Assembly (NCBI RefSeq): GCF_040373385.1
Contig: NZ_JBDXXH010000006.1
Location: 1-64,000 of the forward strand
DNA: 64,000 nt
Reading direction: 5' to 3'
DNA from: Nitratidesulfovibrio sp.
GTDB taxonomy: Bacteria; Desulfobacterota; Desulfovibrionia; Desulfovibrionales; Desulfovibrionaceae
Positions 25,482-35,249 of this stretch are shown piece after piece; positions within the stretch are counted from its first letter, which is position 1, and every line of letters begins with the position of its first letter. The translations under genes were made by a program, and so were the position numbers. The notes under the pieces are model-generated. The model did not search any database, was not told where the DNA came from, and saw nothing but the letters and a program-made list of their open reading frames with translations.

Positions 25482-25583
25482 TTTTTGCCGCTGGCTTCGT
25501 CAAACTTCGTCTGCCATCTCGGTCAAATACGATAAGAGTATATTCCCTCATGGCAGCCTCGTTTTCCTTGCCAGCAACAAAAA
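25482..25583 (+). repeat. Structured 3' element, copy B (after fabH)
   Basis: A 102-bp nested palindrome. Outer pairs TTTTTG/CAAAAA and GCTGGC/GCCAGC; then box TCGTCAAAC, middle stem CTGCCAT/ATGGCAG, box TCGGTCA, inner hairpin ATAC-GATAAGA-GTAT, box TTCCCTC, an AAAC/GTTT pair and box TTTTCCTTGCC. It shares the boxes with copies A, C and D but has its own stem sequences. It lies inside the fatty-acid gene run and has no T-tract. Confidence 0.78.
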
Positions 25584-25609
25584 ATCAACGTGCGCACGGT
25601 CAGTGGGAC

Positions 25610-25640
25610 TCCTGAGGAGAATCAAGACCGCCCCTCAGGA
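25610..25640 (+). other. Hairpin in the fabG leader
   Basis: TCCTGAGG (25610-25617) pairs with CCTCAGGA (25633-25640). It sits 85 nt upstream of fabG and could be part of an attenuator or simply a spacer structure. No riboswitch class is recognised. Confidence 0.35.
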
Positions 25641-25725
25641 TACCCCGAATCGGGCCAATTGAAGTCGCACTGTCTTTGCGGTATAAGGCGGTGCCCCAAG
25701 CAACCCGCAACATGAGAAAGGCCGA

Positions 25726-26469
25726 ATGAGCGAACTCACATCCACCGCGCTGGTTACCGGGGGCTCCCGGGGTATCGGCAAGGCCGTGGCGGAAACCCTG
25801 GCCCGCGAGGGCTTTCAGGTCTACCTCACCTACGTGAGCAAGCCCGAGGAAGCCGAAGCCGTGGCCGCTGGCATCAACGCCGCGGGCGGCTCTGCGCGCG
25901 CCTTCCGGCTGGACGTTTCCGCCGCCGCCGCCGTGTCTGCGTTCTTTCAGGAAGAAATCCGGGAAAAGGTCACCCTGGACGTGCTCGTGAACAACGCGGG
26001 CATCACCAAGGACGGGCTTATCCTGCGCATGAAGGACGAGGACTTCGACCGCGTGCTGGACGTCAACCTTTCCGGCGCGTTCACCTGCCTGCGCGAGGCC
26101 GCCAAGCTGATGACCAAGCAGCGCAGGGGCCGCATCGTCAACATCACCTCGGTGGTGGGCCAGATGGGCAATGCCGGGCAGATCAACTATTCCGCCGCCA
26201 AGGCGGGGCTGATCGGCATGACCAAGTCCGCCGCCAAGGAACTTGCCGGGCGCAACGTCACGGTCAACGCCGTGGCCCCCGGCTTCATCGAAACCGACAT
26301 GACCGCGAAGCTCACCGACGAGATTCGCGCGGCATATATCGAAGCCATCCCGCTCCGGCGCCTGGGCCAACCCCAGGACATCGCCGATGCCGTGGCCTTT
26401 CTGGCTTCCGATAAGGCGGGCTACATCACCGGGCAGGTCATCGCCGTCAACGGCGGCATGTACTGCTAG
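25726..26469 (+). CDS. fabG: 3-oxoacyl-ACP reductase
   Basis: 247 aa short-chain dehydrogenase. It reduces 3-oxoacyl-ACP with NADPH in each elongation cycle. [13 protein letters not shown] (about residues 11-23) is the cofactor loop, NNAGIT the structural motif, and Ser142, Tyr155 and Lys159 the catalytic triad (NYSAAKAG). The C-terminus [12 protein letters not shown] is typical. Next gene acpP follows 59 nt later. Confidence 0.97.
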   Translation: MSELTSTALVTGGSRGIGKAVAETLAREGFQVYLTYVSKPEEAEAVAAGINAAGGSARAFRLDVSAAAAVSAFFQEEIREKVTLDVLVNNAGITKDGLILRMKDEDFDRVLDVNLSGAFTCLREAAKLMTKQRRGRIVNITSVVGQMGNAGQINYSAAKAGLIGMTKSAAKELAGRNVTVNAVAPGFIETDMTAKLTDEIRAAYIEAIPLRRLGQPQDIADAVAFLASDKAGYITGQVIAVNGGMYC

Positions 26470-26528
26470 TTGCCCGCCGCGTACGCAGCACCGACCGGCA
26501 CCGAAACGAAAACAGCATTGGAGGGACC

Positions 26529-26759
26529 ATGTCCGTTGAAGAAAAGATCAGCAAGATCATCATGGATCAGCTTGGCGTGTCCGCCGAGGAAGTGAAGCCC
26601 GAAGCCTCCTTCGTGGAAGACCTTGGCGCCGACTCGCTCGACCTGACCGAACTGATAATGGCCATGGAAGAGGAATTCGGCATCGAAATCGACGACGACG
26701 ATGCCCAGAAGATCCTCAAGGTCCAGGACGCCATCGCCTACATCAAGAACAAGCAGTAG
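26529..26759 (+). CDS. acpP: Acyl carrier protein
   Basis: 76 aa, acidic. The phosphopantetheine site is Ser36 in [26 protein letters not shown] precedes the start. It lies between fabG and fabF, the classical arrangement. A 12-bp hairpin in the spacer to fabF may tune the high acpP to fabF expression ratio. Confidence 0.98.
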   Translation: MSVEEKISKIIMDQLGVSAEEVKPEASFVEDLGADSLDLTELIMAMEEEFGIEIDDDDAQKILKVQDAIAYIKNKQ

Positions 26760-26793
26760 GGCCTGTTCTTCACGCAACGAAGATCGCATGCGG

Positions 26794-26820
26794 GCGTCTT
26801 ATGACGAGGTCATAAGACGC
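26794..26820 (+). terminator. Perfect hairpin between acpP and fabF (possible attenuator)
   Basis: GCGTCTTATGAC and GTCATAAGACGC are perfectly complementary around a GAG loop, 34 nt after the acpP stop. A loose T-rich run (CTTTTCTTCC) begins 8 nt later. The near-palindromic DNA could also be an operator. Confidence 0.5.
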
Positions 26821-26938
26821 TCTCGCGCTTTTCTTCCGCATGGCCGGAACCACGCTTACGACGCGCAACCATTCGTCATCGCTTCACATTCACCCCGTTT
26901 GCGCGGATTCGGCCCACTACCGCCAAGAGGAAATCTTA

Positions 26939-28186
26939 ATGACCGGAAAGCGTGTCGTCGTGACCGGCCTTGCGGCCATCACCCCCCTTGGTAACGACCT
27001 GGCGACAAGCTGGGAGAGCCTGATTGCCGGAAAGTCCGGCATCGGACCCATCACCCACTTCGACGCTTCGGAGTACACCTCGCGCATCGCGGGCGAGGTC
27101 AAGGGCTTCGACCCAGAAAAGTACATGCCGGCCAAGCAGGCCAAGCGCATGGACCGTTTCGTCCAGTTCGCGGTGGCCACCGGCAAGATGGTCGTCGAGC
27201 ATTCCGGCCTCGTCATCGACGATGCCAACGCCCACCGCGTGGGCGTGCTGCTGGGCGTGGGGCTTGGCGGGCTGGACACCATCGAGGTGTTCCACTCCAA
27301 GCTCGTCGAGTCGGGGCCCAACCGCGTCTCGCCGTTCATGATCCCCATGCTGATCTCCAACATGGCGCCGGGCCAGGTCTCCATCTTCACCGGGGCCAAG
27401 GGGCCCAACCTGGTCACCACCAGCGCCTGCGCGTCGGGCCAGCACGCCATCGGCTACGCGTACACCGACATCATCATGGGCCGCTGCGACGCGGTGATCA
27501 CCGGCGGCGTGGAAGCCACCATCACGCCCATGGGCGTTTCCGGCTTCACCGCCCTGAAGGCCCTGTCCACGGGCAACAACGACGCCCCCGCCAGGGCTTC
27601 GCGCCCGTTCGACAAGGAGCGCGACGGCTTCGTCATCGGTGAAGGCTCCGGCTTCCTGATGCTGGAATCGCTGGAATCGGCCCAGGCGCGCGGCGCCACC
27701 ATCTACGCCGAAGTGGTGGGCTACGGTGCATCGGGCGACGCCTATCACATGACCGCCCCGCACGAGGATGGCCTCGGCATGGCGCAGGCCATGCGCGCCG
27801 CCATCGACGAGGCGGGCATCCGCCCCGAGGACGTGGACCACATCAACGCCCACGCCACCTCAACGCACCTCAACGACCTGTGCGAGACCAAGGCCATCAA
27901 GAAGGTGTTCGGCGATCACGCCAAGAACATCCGCATCACGGCCAACAAGTCCATGACCGGGCACCTGCTGGGCGCCGCGGGCGGGATGGAAGGCGTGTTC
28001 AGCGTCATGGCGCTGCACACCGGCATCATTCCCGGCACCATCAACCGTGACACGCCCGACCCGGAATGCGACCTGAACTACATGACGGGCGGTTCGGAAA
28101 ACTACCAGCCGGAATACGTGCTGTGCAATTCGTTCGGCTTTGGCGGGACGAACTGCTGCATGCTGTACAAGCGCTGGGCTGGCTAG
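26939..28186 (+). CDS. fabF: 3-oxoacyl-ACP synthase II
   Basis: 415 aa. It elongates acyl-ACP with malonyl-ACP. Catalytic Cys164 lies in TSACASGQHAIGYA; NAHATSTHLND and NKSMTGHLLGAAGG carry the two His. AGAGGAAAT before the ATG at 26939 and the start MTGKRVVVTGLAAITPLG fix the N-terminus; a longer in-frame reading from 26840 has no family match. The stop is followed only 3 nt later by structured element copy C. Confidence 0.97.
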   Translation: MTGKRVVVTGLAAITPLGNDLATSWESLIAGKSGIGPITHFDASEYTSRIAGEVKGFDPEKYMPAKQAKRMDRFVQFAVATGKMVVEHSGLVIDDANAHRVGVLLGVGLGGLDTIEVFHSKLVESGPNRVSPFMIPMLISNMAPGQVSIFTGAKGPNLVTTSACASGQHAIGYAYTDIIMGRCDAVITGGVEATITPMGVSGFTALKALSTGNNDAPARASRPFDKERDGFVIGEGSGFLMLESLESAQARGATIYAEVVGYGASGDAYHMTAPHEDGLGMAQAMRAAIDEAGIRPEDVDHINAHATSTHLNDLCETKAIKKVFGDHAKNIRITANKSMTGHLLGAAGGMEGVFSVMALHTGIIPGTINRDTPDPECDLNYMTGGSENYQPEYVLCNSFGFGGTNCCMLYKRWAG

Positions 28187-28189
28187 CCG

Positions 28190-28317
28190 CGCAAAACGGG
28201 CCTTCCGCCCGCTGGCTGCGTCAAACAGCGCCCGCCATATCGGTCGAATACGATAAGAGTATACTCCCTCATGGCGAGCTTGTTTTCCTTGCCAGCGAAC
28301 GGAAAACCCGTTTTGCG
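28190..28317 (+). repeat. Structured 3' element, copy C (after fabF)
   Basis: A 128-bp nested palindrome. The outer stem CGCAAAACGGG/CCCGTTTTGCG (11 bp) continues as TTCC/GGAA and CGCTGGC/GCCAGCG. Box GCGTCAAAC follows, then AAACAGC pairing with GCTTGTTT (one bulge), CGCCAT/ATGGCG, box TCGGTCG, inner hairpin ATAC-GATAAGA-GTAT, box CTCCCTC and TTTTCCTTGCC. It is the most extensively paired copy. It ends 206 nt before glyA. Confidence 0.8.
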
Positions 28318-28385
28318 AACAGCCTGGGCACGGCAGTACCACCTGATATCGGACACCGTCCGAACCCGCTTGCCTGAACGGGGGT

Positions 28386-28406
28386 GCAGGGGGCTTGGCC
28401 CCCTGC
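28386..28406 (+). terminator. GC hairpin upstream of glyA
   Basis: GCAGGGGGC-TTG-GCCCCCTGC, a 9-bp stem embedded in GGGGGTGCAGGGGG ... GCCCGCCGGAGGC. I recall similar G-run/C-run hairpins as common between Desulfovibrio genes. No T-tract. It may reduce read-through from fabF. Confidence 0.5.
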
Positions 28407-28523
28407 CCGCCGGAGGCTTGCAGAACATCTCCCACCCTCCAACCGGGCACGGGAGAACGATATTTCCAGAGGTCGCGCAGCATCCTGACGCCGCGCGACC
28501 GCAACCATTCACGGAGGCGAACC

Positions 28524-29762
28524 ATGGACGAACTGCTGATTCAAGACCCGGAAGTGGGTCGCGCGGTCACTCTTGAAATCGAACGTCAGACCGGCAAGCT
28601 CGAACTCATCGCGTCCGAGAACTTCGTCTCCGCCGCCGTCCGTCAGGCCCAGGGCAGCGTGCTGACCCACAAGTACGCCGAAGGGTACCCCGGCAAGCGC
28701 TACTACGGCGGCTGCGAATTCGTGGACATTGCGGAAAACCTGGCCATCGACCGGGCCAAGGCCATCTTCGGCTGCGGCTACGCCAACGTGCAGCCCCATT
28801 CCGGCAGCCAGGCCAACATGGGCGTGTACTTCGCCTGCCTGAAGCCGGGCGACACCATCCTGGGCATGAACCTTTCGCACGGCGGTCACCTGACCCACGG
28901 CAGCCCGGTGAACTTCTCCGGTCGCCTGTACAACGTGGTGTTCTACGGCGTGAAGAAGGAAACCGGCTGCATCGACTACGACGAAGTGGCCACCCTTGCC
29001 CGCGAGCACAAGCCCACCCTTATCGTGGCCGGTGCCAGCGCCTATCCGCGCACCATCGACTTTGCCCGGTTCCGCGCCATTGCCGACGAAGTGGGCGCCA
29101 AGCTGATGGTGGACATGGCCCACATCGCGGGCCTGGTGGCCACGGGCCTGCACCCCACCCCCATCGGGCAGGCCCACTACACCACCACCACCACCCACAA
29201 GACCCTGCGCGGCCCGCGCGGCGGCATGATCCTGTCCGACGAGGACAACGCCAAGACCCTGAACAGCCAGATTTTCCCCGGCATCCAGGGTGGCCCGCTG
29301 ATGCACGTCATCGCGGCCAAGGCGGTGGCCTTCGGCGAGGCGTTGCGCCCCACCTTTGCCGACTACCAGAAGCAGGTGGTGAAGAACGCCGTCACGCTGG
29401 CAGGTTGCCTGACCGCCGCCGGGTACGACCTAGTTTCCGGCGGCACCGACAACCACCTGATGCTCATGGACCTGACGGCCAAGGACATCACCGGCAAGGA
29501 CGCCGAGCACGCGCTGGACAAGGCGGGCATGACCGCCAACAAGAACACCGTGCCCTTCGAGACCCGTTCGCCCTTCGTGACTTCCGGCGTGCGCCTGGGC
29601 ACCCCCGCCCTGACCACGCGCGGCATGAAGGAAGCGGAAATGGAAAAGGTGGCCGCGTGGATCGTGGACGCCCTGGCCAACGTGAACAACGAGACCCGGC
29701 TTGCGGCCATCAGCCGCGAAGTGGAAGTCTTTGCGCGGCAGTTCCCGCTGTTCGCCTGGTAG
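28524..29762 (+). CDS. glyA: Serine hydroxymethyltransferase
   Basis: 412 aa, PLP enzyme. It interconverts serine and glycine with tetrahydrofolate, feeding one-carbon units. [20 protein letters not shown] and the PLP lysine K226 in [14 protein letters not shown] are diagnostic. ATG at 28524 follows ACGGAGG. The 206-nt leader holds two hairpins (28386-28406, and arms GGTCGCGC/GCGCGACC ending at 28500), but I recognise no glycine or folate riboswitch. A terminator follows the gene. Confidence 0.98.
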   Translation: MDELLIQDPEVGRAVTLEIERQTGKLELIASENFVSAAVRQAQGSVLTHKYAEGYPGKRYYGGCEFVDIAENLAIDRAKAIFGCGYANVQPHSGSQANMGVYFACLKPGDTILGMNLSHGGHLTHGSPVNFSGRLYNVVFYGVKKETGCIDYDEVATLAREHKPTLIVAGASAYPRTIDFARFRAIADEVGAKLMVDMAHIAGLVATGLHPTPIGQAHYTTTTTHKTLRGPRGGMILSDEDNAKTLNSQIFPGIQGGPLMHVIAAKAVAFGEALRPTFADYQKQVVKNAVTLAGCLTAAGYDLVSGGTDNHLMLMDLTAKDITGKDAEHALDKAGMTANKNTVPFETRSPFVTSGVRLGTPALTTRGMKEAEMEKVAAWIVDALANVNNETRLAAISREVEVFARQFPLFAW

Positions 29763-29795
29763 GCCTGCCGCTCCGACGCTATTGATGACCTGACG

Positions 29796-29827
29796 ACACC
29801 GGGGCGGACAGCCGCCCCGGTGTTTGC
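29796..29827 (+). terminator. Terminator after glyA
   Basis: ACACCGGGGCGG (29796-29807) pairs with CCGCCCCGGTGT (29812-29823), loop ACAG, followed by a short TT. It lies 33 nt after the glyA stop and separates it from the riboflavin operon. Confidence 0.8.
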
Positions 29828-29854
29828 CACGGCTCCCCTCCCGTTTTTATCCGA

Positions 29855-29898
29855 GCACTGCGCTCCCATCGCTCTTCCAAACGGCGGGACCGCAGTGC
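29855..29898 (+). other. Long-range inverted repeat in the leader of the deaminase-rib operon
   Basis: GCACTGCG (29855-29862) and CGCAGTGC (29891-29898) can pair over a 28-nt loop, 30 nt upstream of the start codon. It is not an FMN riboswitch: none of the RFN-element boxes is visible. Confidence 0.35.
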
Positions 29899-29928
29899 GC
29901 GGTGTCGCCCTTCAGCCCTGAGGTGCCC

Positions 29929-30546
29929 ATGTCCACGCTGTCCCGCCTCCCCTGGCCCCAGTACTTCATGGAGATCACCTACCTCGTGGCCGAGCGTTCC
30001 ACCTGCACCCGGCGCAAAGTGGGAGCCATCGCGGTGAAGGACAAGCGCATTCTGGCCACGGGGTACAACGGCGCGCCTTCCGGCGTGGCCCACTGCCTGG
30101 ACGTGGGCTGCCTGCGCGCACAGCTGGGCGTGCCCTCTGGCCAGCGCCACGAAATCTGCCGGGGGCTGCACGCAGAACAGAATGTCATCGTGCAAGCCGC
30201 CATCCACGGCATTTCGCTGTCGGGTTCGGAAATCTACTGCACCACCCAGCCCTGCCTGATCTGCACCAAGATGCTCATCAACTGCGGCGTCACGGCCATC
30301 CGCTACGCGGAATCGTACCCCGACCAACTGGCCGAGGACATGCTGCGCGAATCGGGCGTGCGGTACGAGGTGCTGCCCTTCACCCCGCGCACGGGCAGTC
30401 CCTGCCTGCCGCCGGTCATCCCCAATGCGCCGGACATCCCCAATGCGCCGGACGGTCCCGATGTGCCCGGCGGCACTCCCGGCAGCGGCGACGGCAGCTG
30501 TGGCTGCGGGGGCGGCTGCGCCTGCGGGAGCAGGTCGCGCCCATGA
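29929..30546 (+). CDS. dCMP deaminase-family protein with Cys-rich tail
   Basis: 205 aa. Zinc cytidine-deaminase fold: [12 protein letters not shown] supplies His and the catalytic Glu, and [10 protein letters not shown] the two zinc Cys. [27 protein letters not shown] and [11 protein letters not shown] match dCMP deaminases/ComE-type proteins, which make dUMP for dTMP synthesis. After residue about 160 there is an unusual Pro-rich repeat ([13 protein letters not shown]) ending in CGCGGGCACG, a Cys/Gly cluster absent from typical family members. Its last 4 nt (ATGA) overlap ribD, so it is translationally coupled to riboflavin synthesis. ATG at 29929 lies close behind GAGG. Confidence 0.9.
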   Translation: MSTLSRLPWPQYFMEITYLVAERSTCTRRKVGAIAVKDKRILATGYNGAPSGVAHCLDVGCLRAQLGVPSGQRHEICRGLHAEQNVIVQAAIHGISLSGSEIYCTTQPCLICTKMLINCGVTAIRYAESYPDQLAEDMLRESGVRYEVLPFTPRTGSPCLPPVIPNAPDIPNAPDGPDVPGGTPGSGDGSCGCGGGCACGSRSRP

Positions 30547-31766
30547 CAGCGCCGTATCCCTTTGAAATTTTCATGCGCGAGGCCATCGCGCTTGCCCGGC
30601 GGGGTCGCTGGCGTGCAGCGCCCAACCCCACGGTGGGCGCGGTGCTGGTGCGCGACGGCCGGATAGTGGCGCGCGGCTATCACACGGCCTGCGGCATGCC
30701 CCACGCCGAGGTGGAATGCCTGCGCGACGCGGCGGCAAACGGCGTGGACCCGGCAGCCTGCACCCTGGTGGTCACGCTGGAGCCGTGCAACCACCACGGC
30801 AAGACGCCCCCCTGTTCGCGGGCGGTGCTGGATGCGGGTATCCGCCACGTGGTGGTGGGCATGCCCGACCCCAACCCCGTGGCCAGGGGCGGTGCGGAGT
30901 TTTTGCGCCAGCACGGCGTGCATGTTGAAATGGGCGTGTGCGAGCAGGACTGCCGCGACCTGGTGGCCGACTTCGTCACCTGGAAAAAGACGGACCTGCC
31001 CTACGTCATCCTGAAGCTGGCCAGCACGCTGGACGGGCGCATCGCCACCCGCACGGGCCATTCGCAGTGGATAAGCTGCGCGGCTTCGCGCCGCCGGGTG
31101 CATGCCATCCGCGCGGGCGCGGGCCATGCCGGGGGGGCGGTGCTGGTGGGCGGTGGAACCCTGTTCGCCGACAACCCGCTGCTGACCGCCCGCTGCGGTG
31201 ACTTTTCCGATGCTTTTCCCGTCGCCCCCCAAGGGGGGTGCCCCAACGTTGACGATGCAGCCGCCCCGCGCCGCCAGCCTTTGGCCGTGGCCGTCACCTC
31301 GCGCATGGACGAGGTGGCCGCGCGGGCTGGCGACCTTGTTCTGCTGCAACAGCGGGCGGCGGACGCCATTTTCTGGACCACCGAGGCCGCTGCGGCATCC
31401 CCGGCAGCGGACACGGTGCGCGCCATGGGCACACGGGTGTGGGGACTGCCGGGCTTGAGCAGCACGGAGAACACGGGCGGCACTGGGCTGGATCTGCGCG
31501 CGGGCTTGGCCCGGTTGCGCAGCGAAGCCGGTTGCCTGTACGTGCTGTGCGAGGGCGGCGGCCAGTTGGGGCTGGCCCTGCTGGAAGCCGGGCTGGTGCA
31601 TGAATTCGAGTTGCACCTGGCCCCCAAGGTGCTGGGCGACAACGCGGCGCGCCCCCTGTTCGACGGGCGCGCGCCCCTGCGCATGGACGATGCGCTGGGC
31701 CTGCGCGTGGCCGCCACCGCCACCAGCGACGAAGACCTTGTCATCACACTGCGCCCCAAGGCGTAG
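30543..31766 (+). CDS. ribD: Bifunctional riboflavin deaminase-reductase RibD
   Basis: 407 aa. The N-terminal domain deaminates the pyrimidine intermediate: [10 protein letters not shown] and [12 protein letters not shown] carry the zinc ligands and catalytic Glu. The C-terminal domain (from about residue 150, [22 protein letters not shown]) reduces the ribose with [20 protein letters not shown] and [20 protein letters not shown] are conserved. Between residues about 218 and 310 the reductase contains a variable, low-complexity insert compared with the usual length of about 370 aa. Start overlaps the deaminase stop. Confidence 0.96.
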   Translation: MTAPYPFEIFMREAIALARRGRWRAAPNPTVGAVLVRDGRIVARGYHTACGMPHAEVECLRDAAANGVDPAACTLVVTLEPCNHHGKTPPCSRAVLDAGIRHVVVGMPDPNPVARGGAEFLRQHGVHVEMGVCEQDCRDLVADFVTWKKTDLPYVILKLASTLDGRIATRTGHSQWISCAASRRRVHAIRAGAGHAGGAVLVGGGTLFADNPLLTARCGDFSDAFPVAPQGGCPNVDDAAAPRRQPLAVAVTSRMDEVAARAGDLVLLQQRAADAIFWTTEAAAASPAADTVRAMGTRVWGLPGLSSTENTGGTGLDLRAGLARLRSEAGCLYVLCEGGGQLGLALLEAGLVHEFELHLAPKVLGDNAARPLFDGRAPLRMDDALGLRVAATATSDEDLVITLRPKA

Positions 31767-31811
31767 TGATACGTTCCAGACAACGGCGGCGCGCCGCCTC
31801 GGAGACTGTTC

Positions 31812-32504
31812 ATGTTCACCGGCATCATTCAGGGACAGGGCGGCATCGTGGCCGTGGAGGGCGCGGGCAAGGAAACCCGCCTGCGCATCCGGCCCCTGTT
31901 CATGCTGTCCGACATTATGGTGGGTGAATCCATCGCGGCCAACGGCGTGTGCCTGACCGTGGAAACCCACGGCGGCAGCCGCGATGCCGCGTGGTACACC
32001 TGCTACGCCTCTGCGGAAACCATGCGCCTGACCACCCTGGCCGACCTCAAGACCGGCGACAGGGTGAACCTGGAACGCGCGCTGGCCATGGGCGACCGGC
32101 TGGGCGGGCACATGGTGGCGGGCCACGTGGACTGCGTGGCCACCGTGGCCGAGGTGCGCGAAGAAGGCCAGTCGCGCCGCTACCGGCTGAAGTTTCCGCA
32201 GGAATTCGGCCCCCAGGTCATCCCCAAGGGCTCCGTGGCCCTTGACGGGGTGAGCCTGACGGTTAATCATTGCGGCCCGGATTTTCTGGAGGTCAACGTC
32301 ATTCCCGAAACGCAGCGGGTTACCACCATCGCAGGGTGGAAGCCCGGAGTCCGCGTGAACATGGAGACGGACCTCATCGGCAAGTACGTGCAGCGCATGC
32401 TTTCGGCATGGCAGGGCGGTCCATCCGCCACCGGCCATGCTGCCTCCGGCTCCGGCGGGGGCGGTGCGCTGACCGTGGAATTCCTGAAGGAACACGGCTT
32501 CTAG
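31812..32504 (+). CDS. ribE: Riboflavin synthase alpha chain
   Basis: 230 aa. It dismutates two 6,7-dimethyl-8-ribityllumazines to riboflavin. Two homologous lumazine-binding repeats are visible: [13 protein letters not shown] ... [14 protein letters not shown], and [14 protein letters not shown] ... [15 protein letters not shown]. The C-terminal 20 residues are a Gly/Ser-rich extension before [13 protein letters not shown] precedes the start. Third gene of the rib run. Confidence 0.96.
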   Translation: MFTGIIQGQGGIVAVEGAGKETRLRIRPLFMLSDIMVGESIAANGVCLTVETHGGSRDAAWYTCYASAETMRLTTLADLKTGDRVNLERALAMGDRLGGHMVAGHVDCVATVAEVREEGQSRRYRLKFPQEFGPQVIPKGSVALDGVSLTVNHCGPDFLEVNVIPETQRVTTIAGWKPGVRVNMETDLIGKYVQRMLSAWQGGPSATGHAASGSGGGGALTVEFLKEHGF

Positions 32505-32593
32505 GCGTTTTCGCAGAACGCCGGGGCCGGGTCTTCACCCATGTCCAGAACGCCGCGCCCGTACGGGGCGGCGCCGCATATCCAGAGGTAGCC

Positions 32594-33823
<1,230 letters not shown>

Positions 33824-33839
33824 CCGACGCACAACCGCC

Positions 33840-33872
33840 CCGCCCGCGCCCGGCATAGCCCGGCGCGGGCGG
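33840..33872 (+). other. Hairpin between ribBA and ribH
   Basis: CCGCCCGCGCC (33840-33850) pairs perfectly with GGCGCGGGCGG (33862-33872). No T-tract follows; it may be an mRNA-processing or stability structure that lets ribH be expressed at a different level. Confidence 0.45.
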
Positions 33873-33923
33873 AGGACGGCCCCATATCACGCCCCGGCGC
33901 GCCGCCGGAAAAGGAGACCCCCA

Positions 33924-34394
33924 ATGTTGCACGTCAAGACCATCGAGGGCCAGTTCGACGCCAAGGGCCTGAAGTTCGCCATCATCGCCACCCGCTTCAA
34001 CGACTTCATCGTGGACCGTCTGGTGGGCGGTGCGGTGGATTACCTGGCCCGCCACGGCTGCGAGCGCGAGGACATGACCATCGTCCGCATTCCCGGCGCA
34101 TTCGAAATGCCCATCGTGGCCCAGAAGCTGGCCAAGAGCGGCCGCTACCACGGCATCATCGCCCTGGGCGCCGTCATTCGCGGGGCCACTCCCCATTTCG
34201 ACTTCGTGGCCGGTGAAGCCACCAAGGGCCTGGCCCACATTTCGCTCGATTCCGGCGTGCCCGTGGGCTTCGGCCTGCTGACCACCGATTCCATCGAGCA
34301 GGCCATCGAACGCGCGGGCACCAAGGCGGGCAACAAGGGCGTGGAAGCCGCCGCCGCCGTGCTGGAAACCGTGCGCGTGATGGAGCAGCTGTAA
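33924..34394 (+). CDS. ribH: 6,7-dimethyl-8-ribityllumazine synthase
   Basis: 156 aa, forms icosahedral or pentameric lumazine synthase. [57 protein letters not shown] (catalytic His region) and [10 protein letters not shown] are conserved. A good AAAGGAG precedes the ATG at 33924. nusB begins 4 nt after the stop. Confidence 0.97.
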   Translation: MLHVKTIEGQFDAKGLKFAIIATRFNDFIVDRLVGGAVDYLARHGCEREDMTIVRIPGAFEMPIVAQKLAKSGRYHGIIALGAVIRGATPHFDFVAGEATKGLAHISLDSGVPVGFGLLTTDSIEQAIERAGTKAGNKGVEAAAAVLETVRVMEQL

Positions 34395-34398
34395 CCCC

Positions 34399-34896
34399 AT
34401 GACCAACCAGGGCAAAAAACCCACCCGGCGCAGCGAGCGCGCGTTGGCCTTCCAGGTGCTGTACGGGCTCAGCTTCACCCCGGCCACCAGCGAAGGCGCG
34501 TTGCGCGCGGCCTATGCCGCCTCGCCCGATGTGGCCGACCGCACCGCCGAGGACGAAAAGCCCGACCGGCACGCCCCCGCCACCGCCCCGCAGGGCTACG
34601 CGTGGGAAGTCATCCTCGGCGTGTGGAAGACGCAGGCCGAACTGGACGAGGCGGTTTCGGGATTTTCGCAGAACTGGCGCGTGGAGCGCATGGGCCGCGT
34701 GGAACTGACGCTGCTGCGCATCGCCGTGTACGAAATGCTGTTCCGCGACGACGTGCCCGCCAAGGTGGCCATGAACGAGGCCATCGAGCTTTCGAAGCAG
34801 TTCGGCGACGACAACTCGCGCGGGTTCATCAACGGCATTCTCGACGCGGTGGCCCGCGCGGTGGAATCGGGCCGACTATCGCCCAAGGGGCAGTAG
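34399..34896 (+). CDS. nusB: Transcription antitermination factor NusB
   Basis: 165 aa. With NusE/S10 it binds boxA of rRNA transcripts. [15 protein letters not shown] at the N-terminus and [36 protein letters not shown] at the C-terminus (in two conserved blocks) are typical. A polar insert of about 35 residues (about 33-68) extends the usual 140-aa length. ribH-nusB adjacency is a common bacterial arrangement. Confidence 0.95.
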   Translation: MTNQGKKPTRRSERALAFQVLYGLSFTPATSEGALRAAYAASPDVADRTAEDEKPDRHAPATAPQGYAWEVILGVWKTQAELDEAVSGFSQNWRVERMGRVELTLLRIAVYEMLFRDDVPAKVAMNEAIELSKQFGDDNSRGFINGILDAVARAVESGRLSPKGQ

Positions 34897-35249
34897 GCCC
34901 CGGTGCTGGCGGGGGAGTTCGGCGGCGCTTAACCGCCCGGAATCACCCCGCGAATGCGCAATTGGCACTTGAAGGCGCGCGTCCGAAAGGCTACGGTCTG
35001 ACGGGCTCGCGCCCTCGGTCTTCCCGGCAGGCACGCCCCGCCAGTTCAGAACCGGACCAGATGCCGGTTCAGAGACTCGCCACCACCGGCGGACGGAACA
35101 GGCACCGGCCACCAACGGCACGGCAGGCGGCCCCGCACCAGTTCACACGGACCAGTTCACACGGACCAGTTCACACGGACCAGTTCACGGGAACCAGTTC
35201 ACACGGACCAGCCCACAAGGACCAACGCGGCATGAAACCCGAACGCGGC
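34897..35249. other. Non-coding leader region of leuS
   Basis: 353 bp. The last third is the 14-bp tandem repeat described separately. I looked for a T-box (AGGGTGGNACCGCG) or a leucine leader peptide and found neither. The start codon region is itself a near-duplication: AACGCGGCATGAAA occurs at 35224 and 35242. Confidence 0.5.
35137..35220 (+). repeat. Six-unit 14-bp tandem repeat directly upstream of leuS
   Basis: Unit ACCAGTTCACACGG. Units 1, 2, 3 and 5 are identical; unit 4 ends CGGGA; unit 6 reads ACCAGCCCACAAGG, and a further half unit ACCAACGCGG runs into the start region. Total is exactly 84 bp. Such exact repeats are prone to slippage and would change the leader length of leuS. Confidence 0.9.

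Noticed and set aside
29763..29928. FMN riboswitch ahead of the riboflavin operon
   Set aside because: None of the conserved RFN boxes is present; only a terminator and a long-range inverted repeat are seen.
35137..35220. CRISPR array
   Set aside because: The 14-bp units are directly adjacent with no spacers and no cas genes are nearby; it is a simple tandem repeat.
34897..35249. T-box riboswitch or leader peptide in front of leuS
   Set aside because: The conserved T-box sequence and specifier stem are not present, and no short ORF rich in Leu codons was seen.
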